From positions 2,754,501 through 2,818,500 of the forward strand of contig NZ_BCQA01000001.1 of the NCBI RefSeq assembly GCF_001748145.1: a stretch of 64,000 bases of DNA, read 5' to 3'. Under the pieces are notes generated by a model. The model was not told where the DNA came from and did no database searches. It saw only the letters and a list, made by a program, of their open reading frames with translations. Positions 8,944 to 17,676 of this stretch are shown piece after piece; position 1 is the stretch's first letter, and each line of letters begins with the position of its first letter. Source of the stretch: Bosea sp. BIWAKO-01 (lineage in GTDB: Bacteria > Pseudomonadota > Alphaproteobacteria > Rhizobiales > Beijerinckiaceae). Position numbers and translations under genes: made by a program.

Positions 8944-8973
8944 AGTGATATAGCTGTACACAGCTATATCACT
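8944..8973. promoter_or_regulatory. 30-bp perfect palindrome, GntR operator candidate
   Basis: Two perfect 14-bp arms (AGTGATATAGCTGT and its complement) around the central AC. It lies directly against the aapQ start and 52 bp before the divergent phosphatase gene, so one bound dimer could control both. The central CTGT-AC-ACAG matches the site before aapJ. Confidence 0.75.
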
Positions 8974-9024
8974 GAGTCAATTGATGGGCGTTGCGGGCCT
9001 TGCGCTCGGCCCGGAGGGGTCCGC

Positions 9025-9564
9025 TTGGACAAGTCAGCTTCGAAGCCAGCATCGATCATCGCGCTGCCCGGGATCGCCGGAAAGCTGGTGCTGGCCCCTT
9101 GTCCGGGATTGTGGCGAGGGCGCCCCTTGCCAGGCGCCGATCCCGTGCCGGCTCTCGCTCAGGATCTTGATCATCTCGCCAGGCTTGGAGCCGGCGGCCT
9201 CCTCAGCCTCGTCGAGGCGCATGAGCTGCCTTGCGAGACGAAGCGCTTCTCCGTGGCTGTCCGGGAGGCCGGACTGACGTGGGCCCATGCGGCCATTCCC
9301 GATTACAGCGCGCCGAGTGCAGCCTTCGTCGAGGACTGGCAGAGGCTTGCGCTGTTGCGTCGCCTCGCGGCGGGGGAGAACTGGGCCATCCATTGCAAAG
9401 CGGGGCTTGGGCGCACCGGGACGGTCGCGGCACTGCTGCTCATCGAAAGCGGCCTCGAAGCCGAGGCTGCGATCGCGAAAATCCGGCATGAACATGCAGC
9501 CGGCGCGATCGAGACGCCAGCGCAGGTCGAGTACCTGATCGCTCATGCGCGGTCTCGCATGTGA
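9025..9564 (+). CDS. Dual-specificity phosphatase-like protein (second of two)
   Basis: A 179-residue cytoplasmic cysteine phosphatase. The signature is complete: His123-Cys124-KAGLG-Arg130-TG, with candidate general acid Asp in IPDYSAPS. The chosen start is TTG at 9025 because GGAGGGG lies 6-7 bp before it. It is divergent from aapQ across the 30-bp palindrome, so it probably belongs to the GntR regulon. It resembles the phosphatase at 5438-5956 in the acid loop, the P-loop region and the C-terminus (GAIETPAQVEYLI), implying duplication. Substrate unknown. Unlike its paralogue it keeps the His before the catalytic Cys. Confidence 0.82.
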   Translation: MDKSASKPASIIALPGIAGKLVLAPCPGLWRGRPLPGADPVPALAQDLDHLARLGAGGLLSLVEAHELPCETKRFSVAVREAGLTWAHAAIPDYSAPSAAFVEDWQRLALLRRLAAGENWAIHCKAGLGRTGTVAALLLIESGLEAEAAIAKIRHEHAAGAIETPAQVEYLIAHARSRM

Positions 9565-9622
9565 AGCGGGCTGTCGCGGCGCGGGCGTGACCAAGAGGTG
9601 ACCGCCGGCGTTCGTCGATCTC

Positions 9623-10057
9623 TCAGGCTGGCTTCTCGTCTGCGAGCACGATTGCCGTCGTCAGGTCGGCGACATGCGGCATCGAGGCAATCTCGTCACG
9701 CACGGAGTTCAATGCCCGGGTCGTCTCCGCCTCGATCTCGGCGATGACGTCGATCTCGCCGCCGATCGAGTAGCACCGCCTGACCGCCGGGAGCACGGCA
9801 ATCCGATCGACCGTGTCGCGCGCCGGTGTCTTGGTGAGGCGGATGATCAGGAAGGCGCGGAATGCGTCGGCACCCGAACGGCCCTCCATGACGGTTGCCG
9901 TGTAGCCGCGGATGGTGCCGTCGGTCTCCATCTTGGCGATGCGCTCGCGCACGGAGCTGCGGGCGAGCCCGACGCTTCCGGCAATCGTCTTGATCGGCAG
10001 CCGCGCATTGTCCTGGAGCAGCCGCAGAATCTTCGCGTTCGTCTCGTCCATCGCCAT
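9623..10057 (-). CDS. Lrp/AsnC family regulator
   Basis: A 144-residue feast/famine regulator. The N-terminal helix-turn-helix is DETNAKILRLLQDNARLPIK followed by TIAGSVGLARSSVRERIAKM; the C-terminal RAM domain carries the effector-binding region through CYSIGGEIDVIAEIE. Start at 10057 or 10051; a more upstream Met at 10108 would add a tail unlike the family. It is divergent from the kinase/M23/lyase gene, 140 bp apart, and most likely controls that gene in response to an amino acid. Confidence 0.87.
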   Translation of the reverse strand: MAMDETNAKILRLLQDNARLPIKTIAGSVGLARSSVRERIAKMETDGTIRGYTATVMEGRSGADAFRAFLIIRLTKTPARDTVDRIAVLPAVRRCYSIGGEIDVIAEIEAETTRALNSVRDEIASMPHVADLTTAIVLADEKPA

Positions 10058-10151
10058 CAAGGGCTCGCAGATATCCGTGTGGCGGCCATAGCAGGTCGCT
10101 ACCGCCACAATGGCGGCAAAACCGCCGATTGGAGCAGCGCGGCCGCCACCG

Positions 10152-10170
10152 CATCAATGTCAGATTGATG
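10152..10170. promoter_or_regulatory. inverted repeat in the lrp / fusion-gene divergent region
   Basis: CATCAAT and ATTGATG, perfect 7-bp arms separated by 5 bp, 27 bp before the chosen start of the fusion gene. An AT-containing palindrome in a divergent Lrp promoter is a reasonable Lrp-type site. A second GC-rich repeat (CCGCCA/TGGCGG) lies at 10102-10116. Confidence 0.4.
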
Positions 10171-10197
10171 GCAGAGCGACAATTCGGAAAGCCTGCG

Positions 10198-13100
10198 ATG
10201 ACCTTCGTCAACCACCCACGCCCGACTTTCTCCCTCGACGAAGCGGCCGAGGTCCTGCGGGAGCGCTTCGGCCTTGTCGGCCGCCTTGATGGGTTGCCCA
10301 GCGAACGCGACCAGAATTTCGACGTATGCGCGGCCGATGGCCAGCGGTTCATCCTCAAGATCGTCAATGCGGCCGAGCCGCCCACCGCGATCGAGTTCCA
10401 GACCGCACTGCTCCGGCACGTCGAAATCAACGATCCAACCTTGCCGACACCGCGTGTCGTGCCGACGCGCGATGGGCTGGAGTTCGGCTTTTTGACGGGT
10501 CGCGGCGGCGAGCGTCACTGCGTCCGTCTCGTTACCTATCTCCCTGGCACGCCGCTCGCCGAAGTTGCCAAGACTCCGGAAACGCTGCGCGACATCGGGC
10601 GCGTCCTCGGGCAGCTCGACCGAGTGCTCGGCAGCTTCGGTCATCCCGGTGCGCATGTCGCCTTCGATTGGGAGATCCGCGAGACGCCGCGGGCGCGCCA
10701 GCGGTTGTCATATGTGGCCGATGCGGCGCAGAGGCGCTGCCTGGAGCAGGTGCTCGACACCTATGATTCCCGGGTCGCGCCGACGCTCCGGCGCCTGCGC
10801 CATGGGGTCATTCACAACGACGCCAATGACTGGAACCTGTTGGTCGCCGATCCCGAGAACGGCGCGATCGCGGGCCTCATCGATTTTGGTGACGCGGCCC
10901 ATTCGCCGCTCATCGCCGAGCTTGCCGTTGCCTGCACCTACGCAATGCTCGACGAGAAGAGCCCGATCGAAACAGCCGCCATGATTGCCGCAGGCTATCA
11001 CGCGGAGCTGCCGCTGCAGGATGCCGAGTTCGACATCCTGCTCGATCTAATCGCTGCGCGGTTGGCGGTCAGCGTGTCGATCTCGGCGACGCGCCATGCC
11101 GAAGCGCTCGAGAATCCCTATCTCCTCGTCAGCGAAAGGCCGGCCTGGAACCTCCTGGAGCGGCTCGGCAAAGTCGATCGCCGTATTGCCACGGCGATCC
11201 TGCGTAACGCCTGTGGCCTCGAGTCGACGCCCGGGGCCGGGCGCCTGCGGAGCTGGTTGGCGGCAAACCGCAAGACGCTGGCGCCGCTCATGCACCCGCA
11301 TCCGGCGCGCCAGCAGAAGCACGTGGTCGATCTCGGTAACCCCGAGGCGCCACTGGCACGGGCGAGCGCGGCGCAGGATCATGCTGCGGCCGACCGGGCC
11401 TATGCCGATCTGCAGAGGGAACACGGCTTTACGCTCGGCCTCGGACCGCATGGCGAACTGCGCACCGTCTATACGGCGCCCTTCTTCGACTCGACCCTGA
11501 TCGACGGCGCGCGCCGCAATATCCATCTCGGCCTCGATATCTTCGCGCCTGCGGGTACGCCGCTCTTCACCCCGCTGCCGGCAAAGGTGGTGGCGGCCAC
11601 GATCAATCCTGCGCCGCAAGATTATGGCGGGCTCCTGCTGCTCGAGCATGAGCCGGAGCCTGGCCTGCGCTTCCGGAGCCTCTGGGGTCACCTGGACCAT
11701 GCGTCGGTTCGCGAGCGCCGCGTCGGCGAAGAACTGCCGGCCGGCGCTTGGGTGGCGCGGCTTGGTGACTACGCAGAGAATGGCGGCTGGGCACCGCATC
11801 TTCATCTGCAGCTCGTCGCCTCGGATTATGATGACGTCAGCGTCATTCCGGGCGTCGGCGAGTCGGCCTTTCCTGGCGTCTGGAACGACCTCTTTCCTGC
11901 GCCCTATGATTTCGCGGGCCTGCCGCCGGAGACGTTCGACAGGACCGGGCAGGAGAAGGATGCCCTGCAGGCGGCGCGCAAGAAGCGGCTGGGCCCAAAT
12001 CTGTCGCTGTCCTATCGCAGGCCGCTCAAGATGGTTCGCGGCGAAGATGTCTGGCTGATCGACGAGAGCGGCCGAGCCCATCTCGATTGCTACAACAACG
12101 TCGCCCATATCGGGCATTGCCACCCGCGCGTGGTGGATGCGATCACGCGGCAGGCCCAGCGCCTCAACACCAACACGCGCTATCTCCACGACAACATCAT
12201 CGACTACACGGAGCGCCTGGCGAAGACGCTGCCGGGCGAGCTTGATACGTTCTTCGTGGTGTGCACAGGGAGCGAGGCAAACGAACTCGCGCTGCGCGCG
12301 GCCCGGGCCCATACGCGGCGACGCGACATGATCGTGCTGGACTGGGCCTATCACGGCCACACACAGGGTCTGATCGACATCAGCCCCTACAAGTTCAAGC
12401 GCAAGGGAGGCAGCGGGCGGCCGGAGCAGACGCATGTGCTGCCTGTCGCGGATCCCTATCGCGCACCGGCGGAGTGGCCGGAGGGCGAGATCGGCAAGCG
12501 CTACGGCGAGCATGCCTGCGAGATCATCGACCGGCTGGTGAAGGACGGGCATGCGCCCGCCGCCTTCATCGCCGAAACGATCCCAAGCGTCGCGGGGCAG
12601 GTCTTCCTGCCGCCGGGATATCTTGGTGCGATCTACGACGCCGTTCGTCGCGCCGGTGGCCTGTGCATCGCGGATGAGGTGCAGGTGGGCTTCGGCCGCG
12701 TGGGCCAATCGATGTGGGCCTTCGAGGAGCACGGCGTCGTGCCGGACATCGTCACCATGGGCAAGCCGATCGGCAACGGCCATCCCCTTGCCGTTGTCGC
12801 GATGCGCCGCGAGATCGCGGAGCGCTTCGCCAATGGCATGGAGTATTTCAACACGTTCGGCGGCAATCCCGTGTCTTGCGCGGCGGGGCTTGCCGTCCTC
12901 GAGGTGCTCGAAGACGAGCGTCTTCTGCCGAACGCCGTGGAGCAGGGAGACTATCTCCTCGCCGGCATGCGCAAGCTGATGGACCGCTATTCGGTCATTG
13001 GCGACGTGCGCGGGCGTGGCATGTTCCTCGGCCTTGAACTCGTGCGGGACCGCGCAACCAAGGAGCATGCCGGGGAACCCGCTTCGGCCATTGTCAATCG

Positions 13101-13245
13101 GGCCAGGGAGCTCGGCGTGCTGATGGGGACCGACGGCCCCTTCGACAACGTCATCAAGCTGCGCCCTCCCATGACTTTCCGGCGCGAGCATGCCGACATC
13201 CTGCTCGAGACCCTCGACGAGGCGATGCGCGACACGCTGGGCTGA
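10198..13245 (+). CDS. Three-domain protein: APH-fold kinase / M23 peptidase-like / class III aminotransferase-fold phospho-lyase
   Basis: A 1015-residue cytoplasmic fusion. Residues about 1-330 are an aminoglycoside-phosphotransferase-fold small-molecule kinase with catalytic HNDANDWN (His206, Asp208, Asn213) and IDFGD. Residues about 400-570 are M23-like, with His443-LGL-Asp447 and His534-L-His536 metal-ligand motifs intact. Residues about 590-1015 are a class III PLP enzyme with GSEANELALRAAR, Asp826 in IADEVQVGFGR and the PLP lysine Lys856 in MGKPIGNGHP. The GKPIGNGHP block resembles ethanolamine-phosphate and phosphohydroxylysine phospho-lyases, whose partner kinases in animals are APH-fold. 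A kinase plus beta-eliminating lyase acting on a hydroxylated amine is therefore likely. Start 10198 has GGAAAG 6 bp upstream; earlier starts do not. The role of the M23 part is unclear. Confidence 0.88.
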   Translation: MTFVNHPRPTFSLDEAAEVLRERFGLVGRLDGLPSERDQNFDVCAADGQRFILKIVNAAEPPTAIEFQTALLRHVEINDPTLPTPRVVPTRDGLEFGFLTGRGGERHCVRLVTYLPGTPLAEVAKTPETLRDIGRVLGQLDRVLGSFGHPGAHVAFDWEIRETPRARQRLSYVADAAQRRCLEQVLDTYDSRVAPTLRRLRHGVIHNDANDWNLLVADPENGAIAGLIDFGDAAHSPLIAELAVACTYAMLDEKSPIETAAMIAAGYHAELPLQDAEFDILLDLIAARLAVSVSISATRHAEALENPYLLVSERPAWNLLERLGKVDRRIATAILRNACGLESTPGAGRLRSWLAANRKTLAPLMHPHPARQQKHVVDLGNPEAPLARASAAQDHAAADRAYADLQREHGFTLGLGPHGELRTVYTAPFFDSTLIDGARRNIHLGLDIFAPAGTPLFTPLPAKVVAATINPAPQDYGGLLLLEHEPEPGLRFRSLWGHLDHASVRERRVGEELPAGAWVARLGDYAENGGWAPHLHLQLVASDYDDVSVIPGVGESAFPGVWNDLFPAPYDFAGLPPETFDRTGQEKDALQAARKKRLGPNLSLSYRRPLKMVRGEDVWLIDESGRAHLDCYNNVAHIGHCHPRVVDAITRQAQRLNTNTRYLHDNIIDYTERLAKTLPGELDTFFVVCTGSEANELALRAARAHTRRRDMIVLDWAYHGHTQGLIDISPYKFKRKGGSGRPEQTHVLPVADPYRAPAEWPEGEIGKRYGEHACEIIDRLVKDGHAPAAFIAETIPSVAGQVFLPPGYLGAIYDAVRRAGGLCIADEVQVGFGRVGQSMWAFEEHGVVPDIVTMGKPIGNGHPLAVVAMRREIAERFANGMEYFNTFGGNPVSCAAGLAVLEVLEDERLLPNAVEQGDYLLAGMRKLMDRYSVIGDVRGRGMFLGLELVRDRATKEHAGEPASAIVNRARELGVLMGTDGPFDNVIKLRPPMTFRREHADILLETLDEAMRDTLG

Positions 13246-13264
13246 AGCCACTGGTCGACGCACT

Positions 13265-13290
13265 CAGCAAGCGACGCGCGTCGCTTGCTG
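13265..13290 (+). terminator. 26-bp perfect palindrome after the fusion gene
   Basis: CAGCAAGCGACG, CG, then the exact complement, 19 bp after the stop codon. It would form a strong hairpin but no T run follows. Confidence 0.6.
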
Positions 13291-13445
13291 AAACAAGCCC
13301 GGCGGTGGGCAACCTCCGCCGGGGCAATCTTGGGGACGCCTGCGCAACCCGGCTGCGATGGCGAACGCGAATTCCCGCGCGAGACGCAGAAGACGGTGTA
13401 TCGGCGCCGTGGCAAAGAGGTGCTCGAGCGGTCCAGGATCTATCG

Positions 13446-13466
13446 AATTAGACAATGCTTCTAATT
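13446..13466. promoter_or_regulatory. operator candidate AATTAGA-N7-TCTAATT
   Basis: A perfect 7-bp inverted repeat in an AT-rich island 61 bp before the aminotransferase start. It contains ATTAG-N9-CTAAT, also found at 30259-30277, and the nine-base ATTAGACAA, also found on the minus strand at 22998-23006. The YheO-like regulator two genes on could be the binding protein; that is inference. Confidence 0.45.
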
Positions 13467-13527
13467 TGGACTTTTTTGTCTTCGCTCTCTGTGCTAGACA
13501 GCTCGAACCCGCGTTTGGACGAGCGTC

Positions 13528-14643
13528 ATGAAGATCGAAGAATTCACCCTGGAGCGGATCCAGTCGCTTTACGAGAACACCGTCGAGTTCAATCTCTCGG
13601 ATAGCGGCGTTCATCCCTACAGCCTGAACGGGCTGCTCGACGAGGGCCAGCGCAATGCTTTGCTCGATGTCGAACTGGGCTATGGCTGGACTAACGGGGC
13701 TGTCGAGTTGCGCGAAGCGGTGGCGCGGCTCTATCGCGGCCGGACATCAGACGAGGTCATCGTCACCAATGGCTCGGCCGAGGCCAATTTCCTGATGGTG
13801 ATGTCGCTGCTCGAGCCGGGCGACGAGATCGTCGTCTTCGTCCCGAATTACCTGCAGATCTGGGGCTGGGCCCGGGCGATCGGGGTCACGGTGAAGGAGG
13901 TTCCGCTGCGCGAGGAGCTCGGCTGGACCCCGGATCTCGACGATGTCCGCAAGGCCGTTTCGCCACGCACAAAGCTGATGACGATCTGCCACCCGAACAA
14001 CCCGACGGGCAGCCTGCTTTCGCGCGAGACGATGGACGGGCTCGTCGCGATCGCCCGCCAGAACGGCACCTATCTGCATGCCGACGAGGTCTACAAGGGT
14101 GCCGAGCTCGAGGGTAACGAGCCGCCCAGCTTCGCCGATCTCTACGAGAAGGCGATCATCACCAGCGGCCTGTCGAAGGCGATGGCCTTGCCGGGCCTGC
14201 GCATCGGCTGGCTGGTCGGCCCCACCGCCGATATCTACGCCGCCTGGCAGCGCAAGGACTATACCTCGATCACCACGAGCGCGATCAGCGAGTATGTCGC
14301 CCGCATCGTCGTCGAACCGGCCAAGCGCGCCGAGATCCTCCAGCGCAGCAAGACCATCCTGAGACAGAACCTGGCGCTCCTGACGAGCTGGGTCGAGCGC
14401 AACAGCGAGTTCTTCTCCTTCGTTCCGCCCAAGGCCGGCGGCATGGCCTTCGTGAAATATGCGCATTCGATGAACTCGACGGAACTCGTGCATCGGCTGC
14501 GCGAAGAACGGGGCATCATGCTCCTGCCCGGAGACGTCTACGGTCTCGACGGCTATATCCGTATCGGAATCGGGGCACCGGGCGACCACCTGGAGGCCGG
14601 TCTCGAACGCCTGAGCGACTATCTGAAGTCGCAGCCGCGCTAG
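13528..14643 (+). CDS. Class I/II PLP aminotransferase (first of two related copies)
   Basis: A 371-residue fold-type I PLP enzyme, cytoplasmic. NGSAEANF marks cofactor phosphate binding, PNNPTGS the conserved Asn loop, DEVYKGAE the Asp-Tyr pair, and SGLSKAMALPGLRIGW the internal aldimine lysine (Lys217). The N-terminus with VEFNLSDSGVHPYSL and GYGWTNG is distinctive and shared with the enzyme at 17673-18782 (VEINLTESGVHPWAI, GYGWTDG). It is followed by the regulator and cyclodeaminase homologue in one direction, probably an operon. The amino-acid substrate is not evident; lyase rather than transaminase activity cannot be excluded. Confidence 0.88.
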   Translation: MKIEEFTLERIQSLYENTVEFNLSDSGVHPYSLNGLLDEGQRNALLDVELGYGWTNGAVELREAVARLYRGRTSDEVIVTNGSAEANFLMVMSLLEPGDEIVVFVPNYLQIWGWARAIGVTVKEVPLREELGWTPDLDDVRKAVSPRTKLMTICHPNNPTGSLLSRETMDGLVAIARQNGTYLHADEVYKGAELEGNEPPSFADLYEKAIITSGLSKAMALPGLRIGWLVGPTADIYAAWQRKDYTSITTSAISEYVARIVVEPAKRAEILQRSKTILRQNLALLTSWVERNSEFFSFVPPKAGGMAFVKYAHSMNSTELVHRLREERGIMLLPGDVYGLDGYIRIGIGAPGDHLEAGLERLSDYLKSQPR

Positions 14644-14668
14644 ACCGGGGCTGCCAAGGACCTGGATC

Positions 14669-15286
14669 ATGCCGACCGAACTCATGGCCTATGCGCCGAT
14701 TTGCGACGCCGTCGCCCTGCTGTTCCGTCCCTATGCCGAGGTCGTGCTGCACGATCTCGGCTCGCAGACCGTGGTCCATATTGCCGGCAACTTCTCGCAG
14801 CGGGTCCTGGGCGAGCCATCGCTCCTGAACGAGATCGGTTTCGACGAGGCCGAGACGACGATCGGTCCCTATGAGAAGATCAACTGGGACGGCCGCCGGA
14901 TCAAATCGATCAGCGTCGTCCTCACCGCCAATGGCGCGGCGATCGGCGTGCTCTGCATCAATGTCGACGTCTCGCATTTCCACGCCGTGATGCAGACGCT
15001 CGGCGCGCTCGTCGCCGTGCCCGCCGGAGCCGACAAGCCGCCTGTCCTGTTCAAGGAGGATTGGCATGAGCGCATTAACGAATATGTCCAGCAATGGACG
15101 CAGGAGCGCGGCCTGATCGTGACCGCGCTGAGCCGCGAGCAGAAGCGGCAACTGGTGGCCGATCTTGCCGCGAGCGGCGCCTTTGGCGGGCGCAATGCCG
15201 CGGCCTATATCTCGCGGGTCCTCGGGCTCGCGCGCGCCACCGTCTACAACTACCTGAACCAGGCGAATGGACCGTCCGATGCTTGA
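14669..15286 (+). CDS. YheO/DauR-like regulator (PAS-like domain plus HTH)
   Basis: A 205-residue transcription factor. Residues about 1-115 match the YheO PAS-like sensor (YAPICDAVALLFRPYAEVVL, GPYEKINWDGRRIKSIS, GVLCINVDVS). The C-terminus is a helix-turn-helix ending in SRVLGLARATVYNYLNQ. The family includes DauR, which controls D-arginine catabolism. It sits 25 bp after the aminotransferase and overlaps the next gene, so it is probably an operon-internal regulator sensing the substrate of this pathway. Confidence 0.85.
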   Translation: MPTELMAYAPICDAVALLFRPYAEVVLHDLGSQTVVHIAGNFSQRVLGEPSLLNEIGFDEAETTIGPYEKINWDGRRIKSISVVLTANGAAIGVLCINVDVSHFHAVMQTLGALVAVPAGADKPPVLFKEDWHERINEYVQQWTQERGLIVTALSREQKRQLVADLAASGAFGGRNAAAYISRVLGLARATVYNYLNQANGPSDA

Positions 15287-16250
15287 TCTGGCACGGGCCC
15301 AGATCGAAGCCGCCATTGATCTCGACCGCGCCATCATGGCGCTGGAGGAGGGGTTCAAGGCTGCCTCGGCCGGACGGGTGCAGATGCCGCCCGTCGGCTA
15401 TCTCGGCTTTCCCGCGCATCACGGCGACTGCCACATCAAATTCGGACATATCACCGGGGATCCGATCTTCGTGGTCAAGATCGCGACCGGTTTCTACGAC
15501 AATCCGAGGCGCGGCCTGCCGACCAGCAGTGGCATGATGATCGCTCTCTCGGCCGAGACCGGCGCAGTCGTGGCGATCCTGCGTGACGAGGGTTGGCTGA
15601 CCGATCTGCGCACCGCGCTCGCCGGTGCCATCGCGACCAGGGCCGGAGCCCGCAATGACGCGCGCCGGATCGGCATTGTCGGTGCCGGCACGCAGGCCCG
15701 CTTCCAGATCCGCGCTGCGGCCCATCTCATGCGCGAACGGACGCCGGAATTCGCGATCTGGGCCCGCTCTGCGGAGCGCGCCGAGCTGGTGCAGGCGGAA
15801 CTGCTGGGCGAAGGCATAGCTGTTACCGTCGCGACCTCGCCCGAGGCTCTCTGTGCCGAGGCGGATGCCATCATCACCACGACGCCGGCCACGAGCCCCC
15901 TGCTCAAGGCAGCGTGGATCAGCCCCGGCACGCATATCACGGCCATGGGGGCGGATGCGCCAGGCAAGCAGGAACTCGAGAGCAGTCTGGTCGCGGCCGC
16001 CGATATCAGGATTGCCGATTCCCTCGATCAATGCCTCGACCACGGCGAATTCGCTGCCGCGTCCCGCGACGGATTGATCGAGCGCGGAGCTTGCGTCGAA
16101 CTTGGCGCGGTCCTTGCCGGACACGCAATCGGGCGCAACGACGCCCGCGACATCACGATTGCCGATCTGACCGGGCTTGCCGTTCAGGACATCGCGATCG
16201 CGCGAGTCGTTCTCGAAGGTCTCGACGCCTCACCGAGGCCGGGGGGCTGA
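15279..16250 (+). CDS. Ornithine cyclodeaminase / mu-crystallin family protein
   Basis: A 323-residue NAD(P)-dependent enzyme family that includes ornithine cyclodeaminase, alanine dehydrogenase and ketimine reductases. The N-terminal dimerisation half carries KIATGFYDN, PTSSGMMIALSAETG and LTDLRTALAG; the Rossmann half has GIVGAGTQARFQ and GTHITAMGADAPGKQEL. ATG at 15279 overlaps the preceding stop by 8 bp; an in-frame ATG at 15267 is equally possible. Context with aminotransferases and ArgH suggests an ornithine- or arginine-derived substrate, or reduction of a cyclic imine. Confidence 0.87.
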   Translation: MLDLARAQIEAAIDLDRAIMALEEGFKAASAGRVQMPPVGYLGFPAHHGDCHIKFGHITGDPIFVVKIATGFYDNPRRGLPTSSGMMIALSAETGAVVAILRDEGWLTDLRTALAGAIATRAGARNDARRIGIVGAGTQARFQIRAAAHLMRERTPEFAIWARSAERAELVQAELLGEGIAVTVATSPEALCAEADAIITTTPATSPLLKAAWISPGTHITAMGADAPGKQELESSLVAAADIRIADSLDQCLDHGEFAAASRDGLIERGACVELGAVLAGHAIGRNDARDITIADLTGLAVQDIAIARVVLEGLDASPRPGG

Positions 16251-16326
16251 GCGCCGCTGCGGGCGACCAAGATCAGGTGCTTCGCCATATAAAGCCGGCT
16301 AGTTACCAGCTGCGCTAGATAGCGCC

Positions 16327-17676
16327 CTAGTCCGATTTTGCACGGCGCGCCAGCATCTTGAAGATGGCGGAGGAGGCTGCAACCATCCGTTCGAAATGAT
16401 CGATCTCGATGTTTTCGTTCGGCGCGTGCAGTTGTGCACCGTGATGGGTGAGACCGATCCCGAACACGTCGGTGCCGAGATGGTCGATGAAGGGATGGGC
16501 GGTGCCGGATGCCGGGGAACTCGGCTGCACGATCGCGGGGCGGCCGAATTCAGCTTCGAGAATCTCCGCGCAGGCGGCGACGAACCAGTGACCGGCGTCG
16601 CTGCGCACCGGCCGGACGATGGCGTCGTGAACGATGACCTCGATATCCGCCATGCCGATGCGCGCGAGATGGTCTCGCACGAGCTCGACAACGCGCGTCG
16701 GGGTCTGATCGGGCACGAGCCGGAAATCGAGCTTGGCGAAGGCCTCCGCGGGCAGCACCGTCTTGGCTCCTTCGCCCTGATATCCGCCGCCAATGCCGTT
16801 GACATTGAGACAAGGCGAGAAATTCATCGCAGAGAAGAAATTCTGGCCGTCGATGCCGTTCAGCGTACACTCCCCGCCCGTCGCAGCGCTGACGCTGGCA
16901 AGCGAGAAGGGTGGCGACAGTGCTGCAGTACGCTCGGCAACGGACGGCGCCCGCACATCGTCATAGAAGCCATCGATCGTGATCCGCCCCGCGGCGTCGC
17001 GCATCGAAGCGACGGCGGCGCAGATGCGCCAGAGCGCGTTGTCATAGACCGCTCCGTAGCTCGAATGCAGGTCGCCCTTCGCGGTGCGGCAGCGCAGCTC
17101 GATCGCGGTGATGCCCTTGAAGCCGCACAGGATGACAGGCCGGCCGGAGGCATCGATCTCGCCGAACTCCCACCAGCACAGATCGGCACGCTCGCCGGCG
17201 AAGCGCTTCGCCAGGAAGCCATCGAGCGAGGGGCTGCCGATCTCCTCCTCGCCATCAACGATCCAGATCAACCGGAACGGAAGCGGCCCGTCATGCAGCG
17301 CCCGGAAGCGGCGCCAGCCGGCGAGACGGCTGGCGAATTCGCCCTTGTCGTCGGCAGCGCCGCGGCCATAGAGGCGGCCATCGCGCTCCGTCAGGGTGTA
17401 GGGCGGGCTCAGCCAGAGCGCCGCGTCACCCTCCGGCTGCACGTCGGAGTGATTGTAGATCACGACGGTCAGTGGTCCCTCGCCAGCCGTGCCGACGACG
17501 AAGGGGCCGACCGAGCCGGGGTGGATCTCGGTGACGAAGCCAGCGTCGTCGAGAAGATCCCGGACGAGGGTCGCCACCTCGTTCAGGCAACGGCCCTCGG
17601 CGCTGACCGAGGGAATGGCGACGAGACGGGCCAGATCGTCCCGTCCACGGCTGAGCGCGTCATCCACCGCATTCAC
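16327..17676 (-). CDS. M20 family metallopeptidase (ArgE/DapE/carnosinase type)
   Basis: A 449-residue cytoplasmic di-zinc hydrolase. Metal-ligand motifs are visible: YNHSDVQPEG (His, Asp), GAADDKG (Asp), VDGEEEIGS (catalytic Glu and metal Glu), and a late His in GLTHHGAQLHAPNE. A dimerisation lid domain lies in the middle (about 180-320, beginning near LHSSYGA). It shares a 4-bp ATGA overlap with the upstream aminotransferase, so the two are co-translated. A deacylase or dipeptidase releasing an amino acid for the neighbouring aminotransferase is plausible. Confidence 0.88.
   Translation of the reverse strand: MNAVDDALSRGRDDLARLVAIPSVSAEGRCLNEVATLVRDLLDDAGFVTEIHPGSVGPFVVGTAGEGPLTVVIYNHSDVQPEGDAALWLSPPYTLTERDGRLYGRGAADDKGEFASRLAGWRRFRALHDGPLPFRLIWIVDGEEEIGSPSLDGFLAKRFAGERADLCWWEFGEIDASGRPVILCGFKGITAIELRCRTAKGDLHSSYGAVYDNALWRICAAVASMRDAAGRITIDGFYDDVRAPSVAERTAALSPPFSLASVSAATGGECTLNGIDGQNFFSAMNFSPCLNVNGIGGGYQGEGAKTVLPAEAFAKLDFRLVPDQTPTRVVELVRDHLARIGMADIEVIVHDAIVRPVRSDAGHWFVAACAEILEAEFGRPAIVQPSSPASGTAHPFIDHLGTDVFGIGLTHHGAQLHAPNENIEIDHFERMVAASSAIFKMLARRAKSD

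Noticed and set aside
11047..13263. 738-codon open frame on the minus strand opposite the kinase/M23/lyase gene
   Set aside because: It is a shadow of GC-rich codon use. The plus-strand protein has three recognisable domains with active-site motifs; the antisense translation is Arg/His-rich and matches nothing.
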